Below are positions 22,311 to 31,800 of a stretch of 64,000 nucleotides of DNA, in pieces. A model generated the notes under the pieces. That model made no database searches, had not been told where the DNA came from, and saw only the letters and a program-made list of their open reading frames with translations. Where the stretch lies: NCBI GenBank assembly GCA_963921935.1, contig OY998180.1, positions 195,527,044-195,591,043 on the forward strand, written 5' to 3'. Position 1 is the first letter of the stretch, and every line of letters begins with the position of its first letter. Source of the DNA: Galeruca laticollis (taxonomy: Eukaryota > Arthropoda > Insecta > Coleoptera > Chrysomelidae). The position numbers and the translations under genes are program-made.

Positions 22311-23261
22311 AACTATCACATATACTACACCCCATAGAGTTTGACATTTTAGATTGGGACATAAGAGATAAAATTAAAGTAATAATTCACAAAAAGTACC
22401 AAGGACAAAAACGTAAATTAAAGTCATTATTAACCAACAAACCAGTATCAAAAAACCCACAATCCAAAATTCTCAGAACATAAATTTGTTAATAGATTCG
22501 TCAATCTTTCAAATACAATTTTTTCAGATAAAGAAGTTCAATTATTACAAAAAGGTTTTAAACATAATATTCAACCGACATGTTCATTTGATAACTTCAA
22601 CAAACTAGGTATAGAAACCGAAATTAACTTGTATAATTTTCCAAATAATTCTAATCTAAAAAATAAAGCTTCAGAAATTATTAAAAGAGAATTTGTCGAA
22701 TTTAACAAACCAAATTTTGAATTATCAGTCGCCAAATGAATTTAACAAAAATCATAGTCGAATAGTCTTATTTTCACAAAAGCAGATAAAGGAAATACGG
22801 TAATAGCATGACCTAAAGAAGATTATATATTAAAAACCAACAATTTTATTCAGGCAAGCAATTTTGAGGCCCTTAAAAAAGACCCAACTAATAAATTTCA
22901 GAAAGACATAAAATTAGCAGTAGATAACGCTAAATCAATAATTAACGATACAGAAAAATAAATATAAATTATTTTTACCCAATCCGCAACACCCTGAACT
23001 TTATTGGTTAATTGAACACCATGAAGAGCGGTACCCAATCAGACAAGTTGTTTCTTATTTCACAGCACCTTCATTCAAAATTTCAAAGATTCTCATATAT
23101 ATCATTTCTAAATATTATTCATTCAAACCTCGTTTTTCAGTTAACAACTCAACGGAATTAATTAATGATATTCAAGATATAATACTACCCCATAATTCTA
23201 AATTCATATCGTTCGATGTAACAAATCTATTTCCTAGTATACCACCTAAAGAAACAATGGG
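22311..23261 (+). pseudogene. Penelope-like element 2, RT N-terminal half, head-to-head with element 1
   Basis: Plus-strand sequence with LVNRFVNLSNTIFSDKEVQL, then GFKHNIQPTCSFDN, EIIKREFVEFNKPNFELSVAK, FTKADKGNTVIA and NSYRSM...FLVYHLKKQW-type sequence in shifted frames near 23205-23260. From about 22680 on it is nearly identical to the complement of 21730-22300. The two copies thus form an inverted duplication of one Penelope family. It stops in the palm just after the FDVTNLFP-equivalent region, where the right long repeat (23262) begins. Several stops are present. Confidence 0.82.
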
Positions 23262-23507
23262 TAAAATAATTTTTTTTTCTTTAATGTACAGTAAGCTACA
23301 GAGGATTTACCTGCGATTTTCACATAAACATGTCTGTACCTCTTAAAGGACTCTGTATAATGTAACAAAACAAAAACCATATGTTTGGTTTGTAACGGAG
23401 TTATGCAACACTCTGTGTAGTTCGAGATAATTTCAAAATATGGAACTTAAAGACATCTCTTAAAATAACCCATATACCGAATTTTGTCGTAAGATTGGTA
23501 CACCCTG
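23262..23507 (-). repeat. Right member of the inverted repeat pair
   Basis: Complement of 18960-19290, ending GGTACACCCTG at 23507 and followed by TCTA. Together the two could bound one ~4.5-kb composite element that was invaded by Helentron C and Penelope, or they could be two independent insertions. Confidence 0.65.
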
Positions 23508-24289
23508 TCTATAAAAATAGCAGCACAGACACCTGTGGATGATAACTCTTAATCAAATGTAAACGGAAATATGAATTGTAGTAACACAGTTTTTACGGTA
23601 CTATTTTCCAAACAAGTAGATTGAAATTAAATTTGCAAAACTAATAATTGCATAATAGACTAATTATTATTCCTAAAACGTTGTTGTTATATTACACCGA
23701 TACAAACGTGATTAAAGATTCTTAAATAATTATTGAACTGACTTTTATCACGTAGACAGTATTATTAATTCGGGGGAAAGTCTGACATGAATAACGATGA
23801 GTAAGCCTCAATTATATGAATTTTTAATAATAAAGAATATTTTGTTTTGGAATGTTTGTAAAATATAGGTAAAGTATACTCAAAATCAAGAGCCACCAGC
23901 ATAAACAAATGCTCAGTGCGTGTTAGCCACGTGGGACACGAAAACGTGGGGAAAAATGTGCTCTGATTAGTCCAGCAGCAATAAAATATTTGGGTTGGAG
24001 GGCCAACATTTTAGACAGACCTGGCATCATGACATAAACCGATATTTTCTGTTGTTAAAAAGTATTGTTTCGTATTTTATTGTGATATAAAATAGCGGTT
24101 CATTGCTTATACGTGTGGAATTGAGTGATTTGTTTAGGGAAAAAGCTAAATCTAAAATCTCATTTTGAGGTCAAAACCAATGAGATAATTCTGATTATAT
24201 AATTCATAGTAAAATTAGCCAATAGAAATTCAAATTCTTGCAGATACAGATCTTGGTATAGTTGGCTTCAACTTATCTAGCAATTAAGG
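23508..24289. other. Spacer, nothing recognised
   Basis: No coding relic or shared repeat is visible. Confidence 0.4.
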
Positions 24290-24876
24290 TGTCACAAATT
24301 GCATAGTTGAAGAAATTGCCTTCGTGGAATACGTTCAAGGTTTTCTTTATTGGCGTTGAAGATAACATAAGAATTAATTCCGGCACCATCCAACATTCCA
24401 TAAAAGATTCGCAAAGACCAACGTAGATTTTTTCGAACTACATTATGTTGAATTGTGAAATAAGACTATTTCTTGCTTCTTAGTTTGTTCATCAATTGCA
24501 CCATATGTTTGAAAAGTTGAAGCAATAAAACGATATTACCCTTATGGCGAAAAATAAACCATAGTTTTGTTTTGATCATAAACGAAGTCGGAATCAGAAA
24601 AATTCGGTTTCTTCTTTAGGAACTATGGAGCATGGTGAGCTTTTTCTCTAACAGTTTATTGGTCAATTCAAAGGATGAGGACCAGTTGTCCATAGTGATG
24701 TTTCGGTTGGTTCAATATATTTATGCTTTCGCATAGTTTTAGCACATATTGGGTAGGTAAAGCTTCAGAACTTGATCTATTTTCTTCCAATATAAGGAAT
24801 CGCCGATAGCATATAAAACGATTTAGAGTCGCAAATCATAACAATTATTATTTCATATTTATTTGGCTTATTTGGA
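24290..24876 (-). pseudogene. piggyBac-3 transposase, C-terminal half fragment
   Basis: Read on the minus strand from 24840. It contains ICDSKSFYMLSAIPYIGRK, LPTQYVLKLCESINI, a decayed region in place of the DNW-F motif, and LLEKKLTM. Next come DFVYDQNKTMVYFSP, STFQTYGAIDEQTKKQEIVL and FHNST (the position of the GGVD catalytic block is damaged). RWSLRIFYGMLDGAGINSYV and KENLERIPRRQFLQLC follow. The order and motifs are those of piggyBac transposases. It differs from piggyBac-1 and -2, so three families are represented. Several frameshifts and stops are present. The upstream half is cut off where the dispersed repeat (24885) begins. Confidence 0.8.
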
Positions 24877-24884
24877 ATATACAG

Positions 24885-25215
24885 GATGATTAATTACTAA
24901 TTGGAAATAATTTATCAGTAGAATCCCGACTTCAAATTATGAAGATTAAACTCAAAACACCTGAATAAAATGTAGCTGCTTACTGAGTTACAGGGTGTTT
25001 TGTTTAAAAATTTAAAAACGATTTGTGATCAGTACTGGTTTACGTCTCCATTTCATATTTGGCAGCAAGTGTAGATACTGTCCACCTACTCAATTATGTT
25101 AAACAAACGTTTGTGAATACTACCAGAGACGTACGACAGGGGCAAGTGACTGGTTAATCATTCCCAAATTCTATGCCACTGGCGGAATAGAAATTTTAGC
25201 ATAATTTTTTTATTC
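24885..25215 (-). repeat. Dispersed repeat 'Y', copy 1
   Basis: The complement matches 36366-36645. Shared blocks include CAGGGTGATTCATTACTAAT-type ends, ACTGAGTTACAGGGTGTTTTG, GGGGCAAGTGACTGGTTAAT and CACTGGCGGAATAGAA. This copy has an extra ~45 bp near 25075-25120. One side has a Tc1/mariner-like CAGGGTGAT end and the other a hAT-like CACTGGCGGA end, so the unit may itself be composite. Confidence 0.7.
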
Positions 25216-25834
25216 TCCAATGCATTTTGCGTAAATAACGTACTCTTTCCTCATAACGATAAAGCTAATATTTATCGATATATTTCAAGTTAAACATGAA
25301 GCAGTACAATTTTCATGTGTAACTAAGTCGATGTTTTGGGCCAGTGGATTGCATTTAATACGCAAATGTAACTTTAATCCGTAATAACTAACAATAAAAA
25401 AAACTATTAAATGAACGGATGAATTAAAACCAAATTGTGGTTCTGAAAATGTAATCTAAATCTACAATTTTAATAACGAAAATATCAGAAATAAACAGTA
25501 AAAATATTTTATAACAAATGTTTACCTCAATAAACTTATTCATTCTTTAGCTAAATGATCTTACTTTAAAAAATATGTTGGGCTGATTTGCAATAAAATT
25601 AGCCGAATTTACAATTTGCCGCCATAGTTTCGACGAGTGTTAATTTCTTTCGTCTATTGAATATCAGTCATCAACCAATCTTACATTTATTTCCTGTTTG
25701 ACAAGTCCAATCAACACGCTCTATTAGCGACTATTTGCATGGTGCACAATAGTCACAGACTATTCAGTATAATACTTAGCAAGGAGCCTGTGGATGTGTC
25801 AGTATTCTAAATAAATACATCTTAAACGTCAAAC
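25216..25834. other. Spacer, nothing recognised
   Basis: No coding relic or shared repeat is visible up to the Crypton-like frame. Confidence 0.4.
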
Positions 25835-26167
25835 TGAATCAATCGTGTTGAAGCTGTTGAAGTGTTTGAAAATGAATCGGTTTCGAGAAACCAAAAACGA
25901 AGAATTAGGGTAATCGAGGCTAGAATCCCTGATAATACAGTGAGTAGTAAACATAGCGTATGGAAACAGTTTACCAAATTTTGTGAGCATCGTCAATATG
26001 AATTGAATGAGTGGACACCATTCACAAAACAGAATGATATTTTGAAATACTGGGCCTGGAATATGGAAAAAGAAAAAGGGCAAGATTATAAAGAATATAC
26101 TGTGAAGTGTATGAGAAATTCTACAGCTAAATCTCTTCAAGAGATGTATTTCAAGAGAAGTATAACA
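25835..26167 (+). pseudogene. Crypton-like tyrosine recombinase, N-terminal part
   Basis: The open frame from 25835 (after TGA) contains RVIEARIPDNTVSSKHSVWK, QFTKFCEHRQYELNEW, ILKYWAWNMEKEKGQDY and STAKSLQEMYFKRSIT. The pattern, ending in STAK-LQ-MYF, is that of the N-terminal SAM-like domain of Crypton/KIAA1958-type tyrosine recombinases. The frame is broken at 26167 by Helentron D and continues at 29674. Joining the two flanks keeps the frame (RSIT then IDPFQGCEF), so the gene was open at this point when the Helentron landed. There is no ATG in frame upstream, and the 5' end looks truncated. Confidence 0.65.
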
Positions 26168-26780
26168 TAAAAATAAACGGTTTTAAAGATTGAAACTAAC
26201 TTTTCCGCATCAGTGAGATGCCCTGATTAATATTCTATCATAAAATTGTCACTTGTATACACTTCGGGGGATGTATCGTGTTAACAAACCGAAATTTCTC
26301 CAAAAGTAACCAAAAATGCAGTATATATGGATTTATAGGACCCGCTGTACTCACTATAGTCAGCTGAAAATCAATAGGGTACATCTGTGAGACACCTTGA
26401 ATAATATCCAATTATAAAATTGGCCACATGTATACACTCCGGAGGCTGTATCGTACTAAACCTGAAATTTCTCCAAAAAGGGCAAACATGTGGCACTTCA
26501 GGTACCATAGCACCCGTTGTACTAGCTCTGGTTAGCTAAAAATCAATAATGTTCATCTATAAGACGCCCTAAACAATATTCAATCATAAAATGGGTCGCG
26601 TGTAAACACGCTGGAGGCTGTATCGTGCTAACAAACTGAAAATTCTCCAAAAATCACAAAAATTTGGTAACTCAAGTACCATAGCACTCGTTGTGCTGGC
26701 TTTAGTGAGCTGAATCTCGATAGGGTTTATCTTTGAGACGCCGTGAATAATATCCAATCATAAAATTGGTCACTTGTATA

Positions 26781-27420
26781 TAGGGTGGTCCTTAAGTAAT
26801 TGTACATAGAAATATGGTAGATTCCTGACTTTAAAATATTACGATTTAAACCAACTTGCTTTAATAAAATGTTGCTAATAAGAAATATACAGGATGTTTA
26901 AGGTAAAATTTTAAAATTTTTTTTTTGCAATAACTTTAACGTTTTTGGATATGTATACATAAAAATTTGGAAATAGAGGTTTTTGGGCACGAAAAATTAT
27001 AATCTGGTACCTACTTCGATGTAATTTGCAGAGGGCGCCACATAGGCTACATTTGTGGCATCAATGTGCCCTGAATTTTTTTGCTGTTTAAGTTAGCGGT
27101 ATTTTTGTAAAAGAATATTGAAGCCACGTTATTTTAATAGAAAAAAGGTATACTTGTGATTAACCTTAAAACTTAACGGTTTATGATATAATCGCATTTT
27201 AGGGATCAGCTGCATGATTATTATTGAAAACATTTAGAAAACAAATTTAAGAAAAACTAAGCTAAATAACATTATAACTTCAATTGTGTCACATTAAATG
27301 TTCGATATGTCCTCCATTCTCGTCGATGCATTTATCTACACGTTCCATAAAAGATCGTCTCATATTAAACAAGATCATTGGATCAAAAAAACCCGCTGCT
27401 CTATTTATTTCTTCCCAAAG
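26781..27420. repeat. DD41D left terminal inverted repeat (640 bp)
   Basis: Contains the transposon end, the 3' UTR and the last ~43 codons of the transposase (minus strand). The partner is 28512-29151. Confidence 0.92.
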
Positions 27421-28365
27421 TTGGTCGCTTGTATTTATGGGATCCTTATAAAAAAGTTGTTTCATTGCACCCCATACACCGAAATCGAGAGGATTCAAGT
27501 CTGGACTACGTGCTGGCCAAGGAAAATGGCTACCACGACCAATCCAGCGTTCAGGAAATTTGTTATTCAAATATGTTTTGACTGCTCTCGTATAATGCGG
27601 CGGTGCACCATCTTGCATGAACCACATATTTTTTCTTATATTCAGTGGCAATTCTTCCAATAGATTAATGAAATCATTTTGCAAAAAATGTAAGTAGTTC
27701 TCACCATTCAAATTACGAGGTAACTCGTATGGTCCTAAGAAATTGTTACCAATGATACCACACCATACGTTTATTTTGAATTCATATTGGAAATGGCTTA
27801 CTCGTTTATCATGGGGATTTTCAATAGCCCAAAGATGATTGTTCCTTAAATTAAAAATACCACGGCGGTTGAATGTAGCTTCGTCGGTAAATAATATTCT
27901 GTCGACGAAGGTGTGGTTAAGATTTTGCCTGTTTCGGATAGCACTTGCAAATTGGTATCTTAACGGTAGATCTGCTGGCAATAAATTTTGTACCGGAGTA
28001 AAATGGTATGGGTGATACTTCTCGAGGTGTAGTCTTTTTAAAATAGAAGTTTTACTAATTTGTAAAGCAGAAGATAAACGCCGTGTACTAACTTGAGGAT
28101 CATCTTCAATGCGAACCATTATTTCGTCATCTTTATCAGGCGTAATTATTCTTGGTCGGCCTAAGTTATCACGCTTAGGACGAAACGAACCACTATCGCC
28201 TAAATTCCTAAATAGATTCTGGAATGTTTGATGATTAGGTTGCTGCCTGTTTGGATATCTTCTCAAATATTCTCGTTTCGCAGCTCGCCCATTAAAATTT
28301 TGCTGACAGTAAATAGCAACCATATCTCTCATATCTGTATTAGAATAATTATTATGCCTCGGCAT
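27289..28365 (-). CDS. DD41D transposase (IS630-Tc1-mariner group), intact
   Basis: A 358-residue uninterrupted ORF starting MPRHNNYSNTDMRDM, which is normal full length for this group. An N-terminal helix-turn-helix pair (about residues 5-120) is separated by the basic LGRPRII linker (AT-hook-like, ~residue 68) that binds the transposon ends. Catalytic triad: the first Asp is in RILFTDEATFNRRG (~residue 161), the second in WFMQDGAPPHYT, and the third in RSPDLNPLDFGVWG. 41 residues lie between the second and third Asp, so it is DD41D rather than the DD34D of classic mariner. The last ~43 codons are shared with the right TIR. The enzyme would cut both ends and insert at TA. No premature stop is seen, so activity is plausible but untested. 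Confidence 0.92.
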   Translation of the reverse strand: MPRHNNYSNTDMRDMVAIYCQQNFNGRAAKREYLRRYPNRQQPNHQTFQNLFRNLGDSGSFRPKRDNLGRPRIITPDKDDEIMVRIEDDPQVSTRRLSSALQISKTSILKRLHLEKYHPYHFTPVQNLLPADLPLRYQFASAIRNRQNLNHTFVDRILFTDEATFNRRGIFNLRNNHLWAIENPHDKRVSHFQYEFKINVWCGIIGNNFLGPYELPRNLNGENYLHFLQNDFINLLEELPLNIRKNMWFMQDGAPPHYTRAVKTYLNNKFPERWIGRGSHFPWPARSPDLNPLDFGVWGAMKQLFYKDPINTSDQLWEEINRAAGFFDPMILFNMRRSFMERVDKCIDENGGHIEHLM

Positions 28366-28511
28366 TTTCTGCTTTTTTTAAATTAACTAATAAAATGCAA
28401 ACTAAATCTTACAAGACTGACATAATATTGAAACAAATCGAATGCTTCGCTGTCAAAATCATTCGTGACGTCAGCCTACTATGTTAATAGTTTCCGAAAT
28501 GAATAATTATT

Positions 28512-29151
28512 ACTTTGGGAAGAAATAAATAGAGCAGCGGGTGTTTTTGATCCAATGATGTTGTTTAATATGAGACGATCTTTTATGGAACGTGTAGATA
28601 AATGCATCGACGAGAATGGAGGAAATATCGATCATTTAATGTGACACAACTGAAGTTATAATGTTATTTAGTTTAGTTTTTTTTAATTTGTTTTCTAAAT
28701 GTTTTTAATAATAATCAAGCAGCTGATCCATAAAATGCGATTATATCGAAAACCGTTATGTTTTAAGGTTAATAACAAGTATACCTTTTTTCTATTAAAA
28801 TAACGTGGCTTTAATATTCTTTTACAAAAATACCGCTAACTTAAACAGCAAAAAAATATAGGGCACATTGATGCCACAAAGGTGGCCTATGTAGCGCCCT
28901 CTATAAACTACATCGAAGTAGGTACCAGATTATGATTTTTCGTGCCCAAAAACCTCTATTTCCAAATTTTCATGTATACATATCCAAAAACGTTAAAGTT
29001 ATTGCAAAAAAGAAATTTTAAAATTTTACCTTAAACATCCTGTATATTCCTTATTAGCAAGATTTTATTAAAGTAAGTTGGTTTAAATCGTAATATTTTA
29101 AATTCAGGAATCTACCATATTTCTATGTACAATTACTTAAGGACCACCCTG
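28512..29151. repeat. DD41D right terminal inverted repeat (640 bp)
   Basis: Read on the plus strand it contains a second copy of the transposase 3' end (LWEEINRAAGVFDPMMLF, then MRRSFMERVDKCIDENGG, stop near 28643). It is an orphan gene tail lacking a start. Confidence 0.92.
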
Positions 29152-29673
29152 TATACTCCGGAGACTGTATCGTGCTGAAATTTCTCCAAAAATTACAAAA
29201 ATGTCGTACTTAAAGTACTATAGCACCTGTTGTACTGGCTGTGGTGAGCTGAAAATCAATAGGGTTCATCTGTGAGATGTTCTGAATAATATTCAATCAT
29301 AAAATTGGTGACTTTTTGCTTTCCGGAGACTTAATCATGCTAACAAATTGAAATTTCTGAAAAAATGACAAAAATGTAGTACTTCAAGTACCATAGCATC
29401 CGTTGTACTGGCTATTGTGAGCTGAAAATCAATAGGGTTCATCTGTGTAACAATATTCAATCATAAAATTGGTGATTTGTTGTACTCCGGAGGCTGTACG
29501 CGGCCGACGACAACGACGACATACACACAGGATTTTTTTTGTAAAAACCATTTTTTCGTGTTGTTCTTGATGAAAAACCTAGAAATAACCCAAAATTTTT
29601 CTTCAAAATTTCAACTTTTTTGTGGGTAAACCAATACTTTTCTCGCATATTAGATAGGTTGGGTGGAAAAGTA

Positions 29674-30380
29674 ATAGATCCATTTCAAGGGTGCGAATTC
29701 AAACGTTCTCGAGACGCACGTAATGCCAAGAGACGGATATTGAAGAAACATCAAGAAAAACGGAAACGGTAATCAACGGCTTTAAGTATAGAAAATATGT
29801 TTGTTATTATTGACAAATGCGATGAAAAAACTACAGATGGACTTACAAAAAAAATTTTGCTATTTGGTTTCATTTGAATTAGCGTGGCGTGGGGGGCGAA
29901 GGTTGTTCAGCTTTGATTGAACATTTCAAATATTGAAATTCAGAATGATGGTAATTAATCAGGTAGAATAGAATACAATCCAATTTTTACACAAAATTGT
30001 CAAGGAGAAAACCATAAATTTACAGACAATAAGTGACTTACTAAAAATGAACGAAACCCACAGCGCTGTCCAATTAGATTGTTCAGAGAATTGATTGGAA
30101 AAAGAGGACCAGTATTCACATGTTCACGTTTGTTCCAAAAAAGAAACTCATTGTGGGAAAAACGAACTTTCAAAATGGACTAAATTGGGAGCAGCTGATT
30201 CATAATACTAGTACTTCTTCAATTAAACCTTACTTGCAGATGGATGAACATCACCAGGGTATTTTGAACAGATTGATAAACCATAATGAATATAGACATT
30301 CTACAGTTAATACTGCCAGTTCTTCAAAAGCTGAACAAATGTCACAAATTACACATGGCAGAAATGTCACATACAATAAT
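29674..30380 (+). pseudogene. Crypton-like tyrosine recombinase, C-terminal part
   Basis: Continues the frame broken at 26167: DPFQGCEFKRSRDARNAKRR, then ILKKHQEKRKR and a frame change. Next come IENMFVIIDKCDEKTTDGLT, SVAW/ELAWRGGEG-type sequence, GRIEYNPIFTQNCQGENHKF, RCPIRLFRELIGKRGP and LNWEQLIHNTSTSSIKPYLQ near the end. The RDARNAKRR block and the IEYNPIFTQNCQG region are characteristic of the KIAA1958/Crypton family in animals. The final catalytic His-x-x-Arg and Tyr region cannot be recognised and seems deleted around 30180, so the enzyme is dead. Crypton recombinases move elements through site-specific strand exchange. Confidence 0.7.
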
Positions 30381-30402
30381 TGAGTTTTCAATTTCAATTG
30401 AT

Positions 30403-30539
30403 ATAGTATATTACGTAACAAGAGTTGTAAGTAACCCATTACGCACGAAATGAAAAAGTTTATGCACGAAGCCGCGCAGCGGCGAGTGCATGTATTTCAT
30501 GAGTGCGTAATGGGCTTACAACTCGTGTAACGTACTATA
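30403..30539. repeat. Imperfect hairpin ~137 bp
   Basis: The left arm has GAGTTGTAAGTAACCCATTA and CGCAC; the right arm has the complement (GTGCGTAATGGG, CTTACAACTCGT). TATAGTA/TACTATA flank the arms. It abuts a candidate MITE and is probably its subterminal structure. Confidence 0.7.
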
Positions 30540-31095
30540 CTTTTTCTACGCCCTTTCATTTTCTTCCATTTAATAAAAAACATCGCAATCATTTAAACTT
30601 TATTATAATAGTTGTTAATAACAATTGAACAATTATTGTATATCGATTGTGCCTTATTATTTAATGGTGATGAACGGTTATTTATAATTGTATTATATTT
30701 TGTTCAAGAAATTGACAATATAAATGACATGAGATTTATTTTCATAGCATGCTACTTAAGAAAACGGGTCCTATTTTTAAAGAAATTGCATAATGTGCTG
30801 CATACATTTAAGTGCATCACTCTTCCAATCCTAAATATATCTCGCTAATACTAAAAGTTTTTATGTTTTTTAATTGACTAAATTTGTGTAAATAGACCAA
30901 ATATAGTCTTACGTCAATAAAAATTTTATTGTAATTTAATTAAACCAAGAAGTTTAAGATTTCTTCTCAAAACGCACGTCGCACGTGTATGTTATGGGAT
31001 ATCATTACGTGCATGTTATTGTTAAATGTCATTTACAAGGAATGTTGACAGTGTGATTTTTGACGTTTACAGACATGGGCGTAGAAAAAATTATA
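30536..31095. mobile_element. Candidate MITE, ~560 bp
   Basis: TATACTTTTTCTACGCCC at 30536-30553 is inverted at 31077-31095 (GGGCGTAGAAAAAATTATA). No coding similarity lies between them; open frames at 30612-30848 have no recognised domain. TATA-like flanks may be the target duplication. Confidence 0.5.
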
Positions 31096-31389
31096 AAGCT
31101 GGTGCTGTTTTGATTGGATTTTGTTGATATTTTGAATAAATTATTCCCAATTTTTTCATTTTGTGAATATGACTGATATAAAGAAATGGATTCAAGAAAT
31201 AATCATAAATATAACATGACCTTGATAAATTGTCGACTATTTTTATTGCTGCTACATTTCTCCTGTACTTATTAATTTGACTCGACATTATTTTGGCTTT
31301 CATCAGATTATTAATGTCAAATTAGTGTCTCGTTGAATTATTATAAAATACAGTCGAAATTTAGATGCAACAATATAGTCATTCTCTAA
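31096..31389. other. AT-rich spacer, nothing recognised
   Basis: No feature is supported. Confidence 0.4.
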
Positions 31390-31800
31390 GTGTGTTCCGC
31401 GGAACCCTAGGGTTCCGCGATACTCCTGTAGGGTTTACGCAAAAATTCAGAAAAAAAATAAAAACATCTCTCTCTGGTCGAACGTTTTGACGCGGGTGTA
31501 TCACGAGGCGCAGCCGAACTTAGTCGCCACCCACAACAGTATAATTTTACCATGCCGCCACCGCCGATATCTACTTGTGCGTGCCCACAAAGTCGAAATT
31601 GTTTACACCGCTTTATTTGTATTTCTATTTATCAAAAGCGTTGTGAACCCGCAGTCCCTTTAATAAAAGCCGCCTCTGAAATAAGACACTATAGTTGTGA
31701 ACAAGCGACTTTCTGGTGTAACTTCAAAACATACAGTTGAAATTGTTTATACTGCATTTTTTGTGTTTCTATTTTTATTTCGGCTTTTTATTTATCAAAG
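31390..31800 (+). mobile_element. hAT-1 5' terminal region
   Basis: GTGTTCCGCGGAACCCTAGG begins a region whose terminal palindrome and GTTCCGCG repeats are typical of ZBED/SCAND3-related hAT elements. The matching transposase lies at 34761-36365, beyond the LINE inserted at ~31801. A ~110-bp unit containing CTATTTATCAAAAGCG is imperfectly duplicated (31600-31645 and 31745-31800). The terminal TIR base and the 8-bp target duplication were not resolved. Confidence 0.6.
31398..31419. repeat. 22-bp perfect palindrome at hAT-1 end
   Basis: CGCGGAACCCT followed by AGGGTTCCGCG. A strong candidate transposase-binding or end-structure site of the hAT element. Confidence 0.85.

Larger units (their letters stand above)
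26781..29151 (-). mobile_element. DD41D mariner-related transposon with 640-bp TIRs
   Basis: A 2371-bp element. The ends are TAGGGTGGTCCTTAAGTAAT (left) and CAGGGTGGTCCTTAAGTAAT as the complement of the right end. TA lies at 26779-26780 and 29152-29153. Removing the element plus one TA restores the satellite monomer GTATATACTCCGG exactly. The inverted arms (26781-27420 and 28512-29151) are both 640 bp and ~95% alike by eye. Only about 145 bp of unique sequence lies upstream of the start codon (28366-28511), so promoter elements probably sit there. The intact gene and high arm identity suggest a young insertion. Confidence 0.92.
26168..29673 (-). mobile_element. Helentron-like element, copy D, carrying a nested DD41D transposon
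   Basis: The low-coordinate end is TAAAAATAAACGG plus hairpin, and the high-coordinate end is GGTGGAAAAGTA at 29673. Satellite monomers lie on both sides of the DD41D insertion (26781-29151), which has a TA duplication. Rebuilding the Crypton frame gives an empty site ...ATAACA|ATAGATCC..., which on the element strand is an insertion between T and T without target duplication. This is the behaviour expected of Helentron/Helitron2 elements. Confidence 0.85.
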
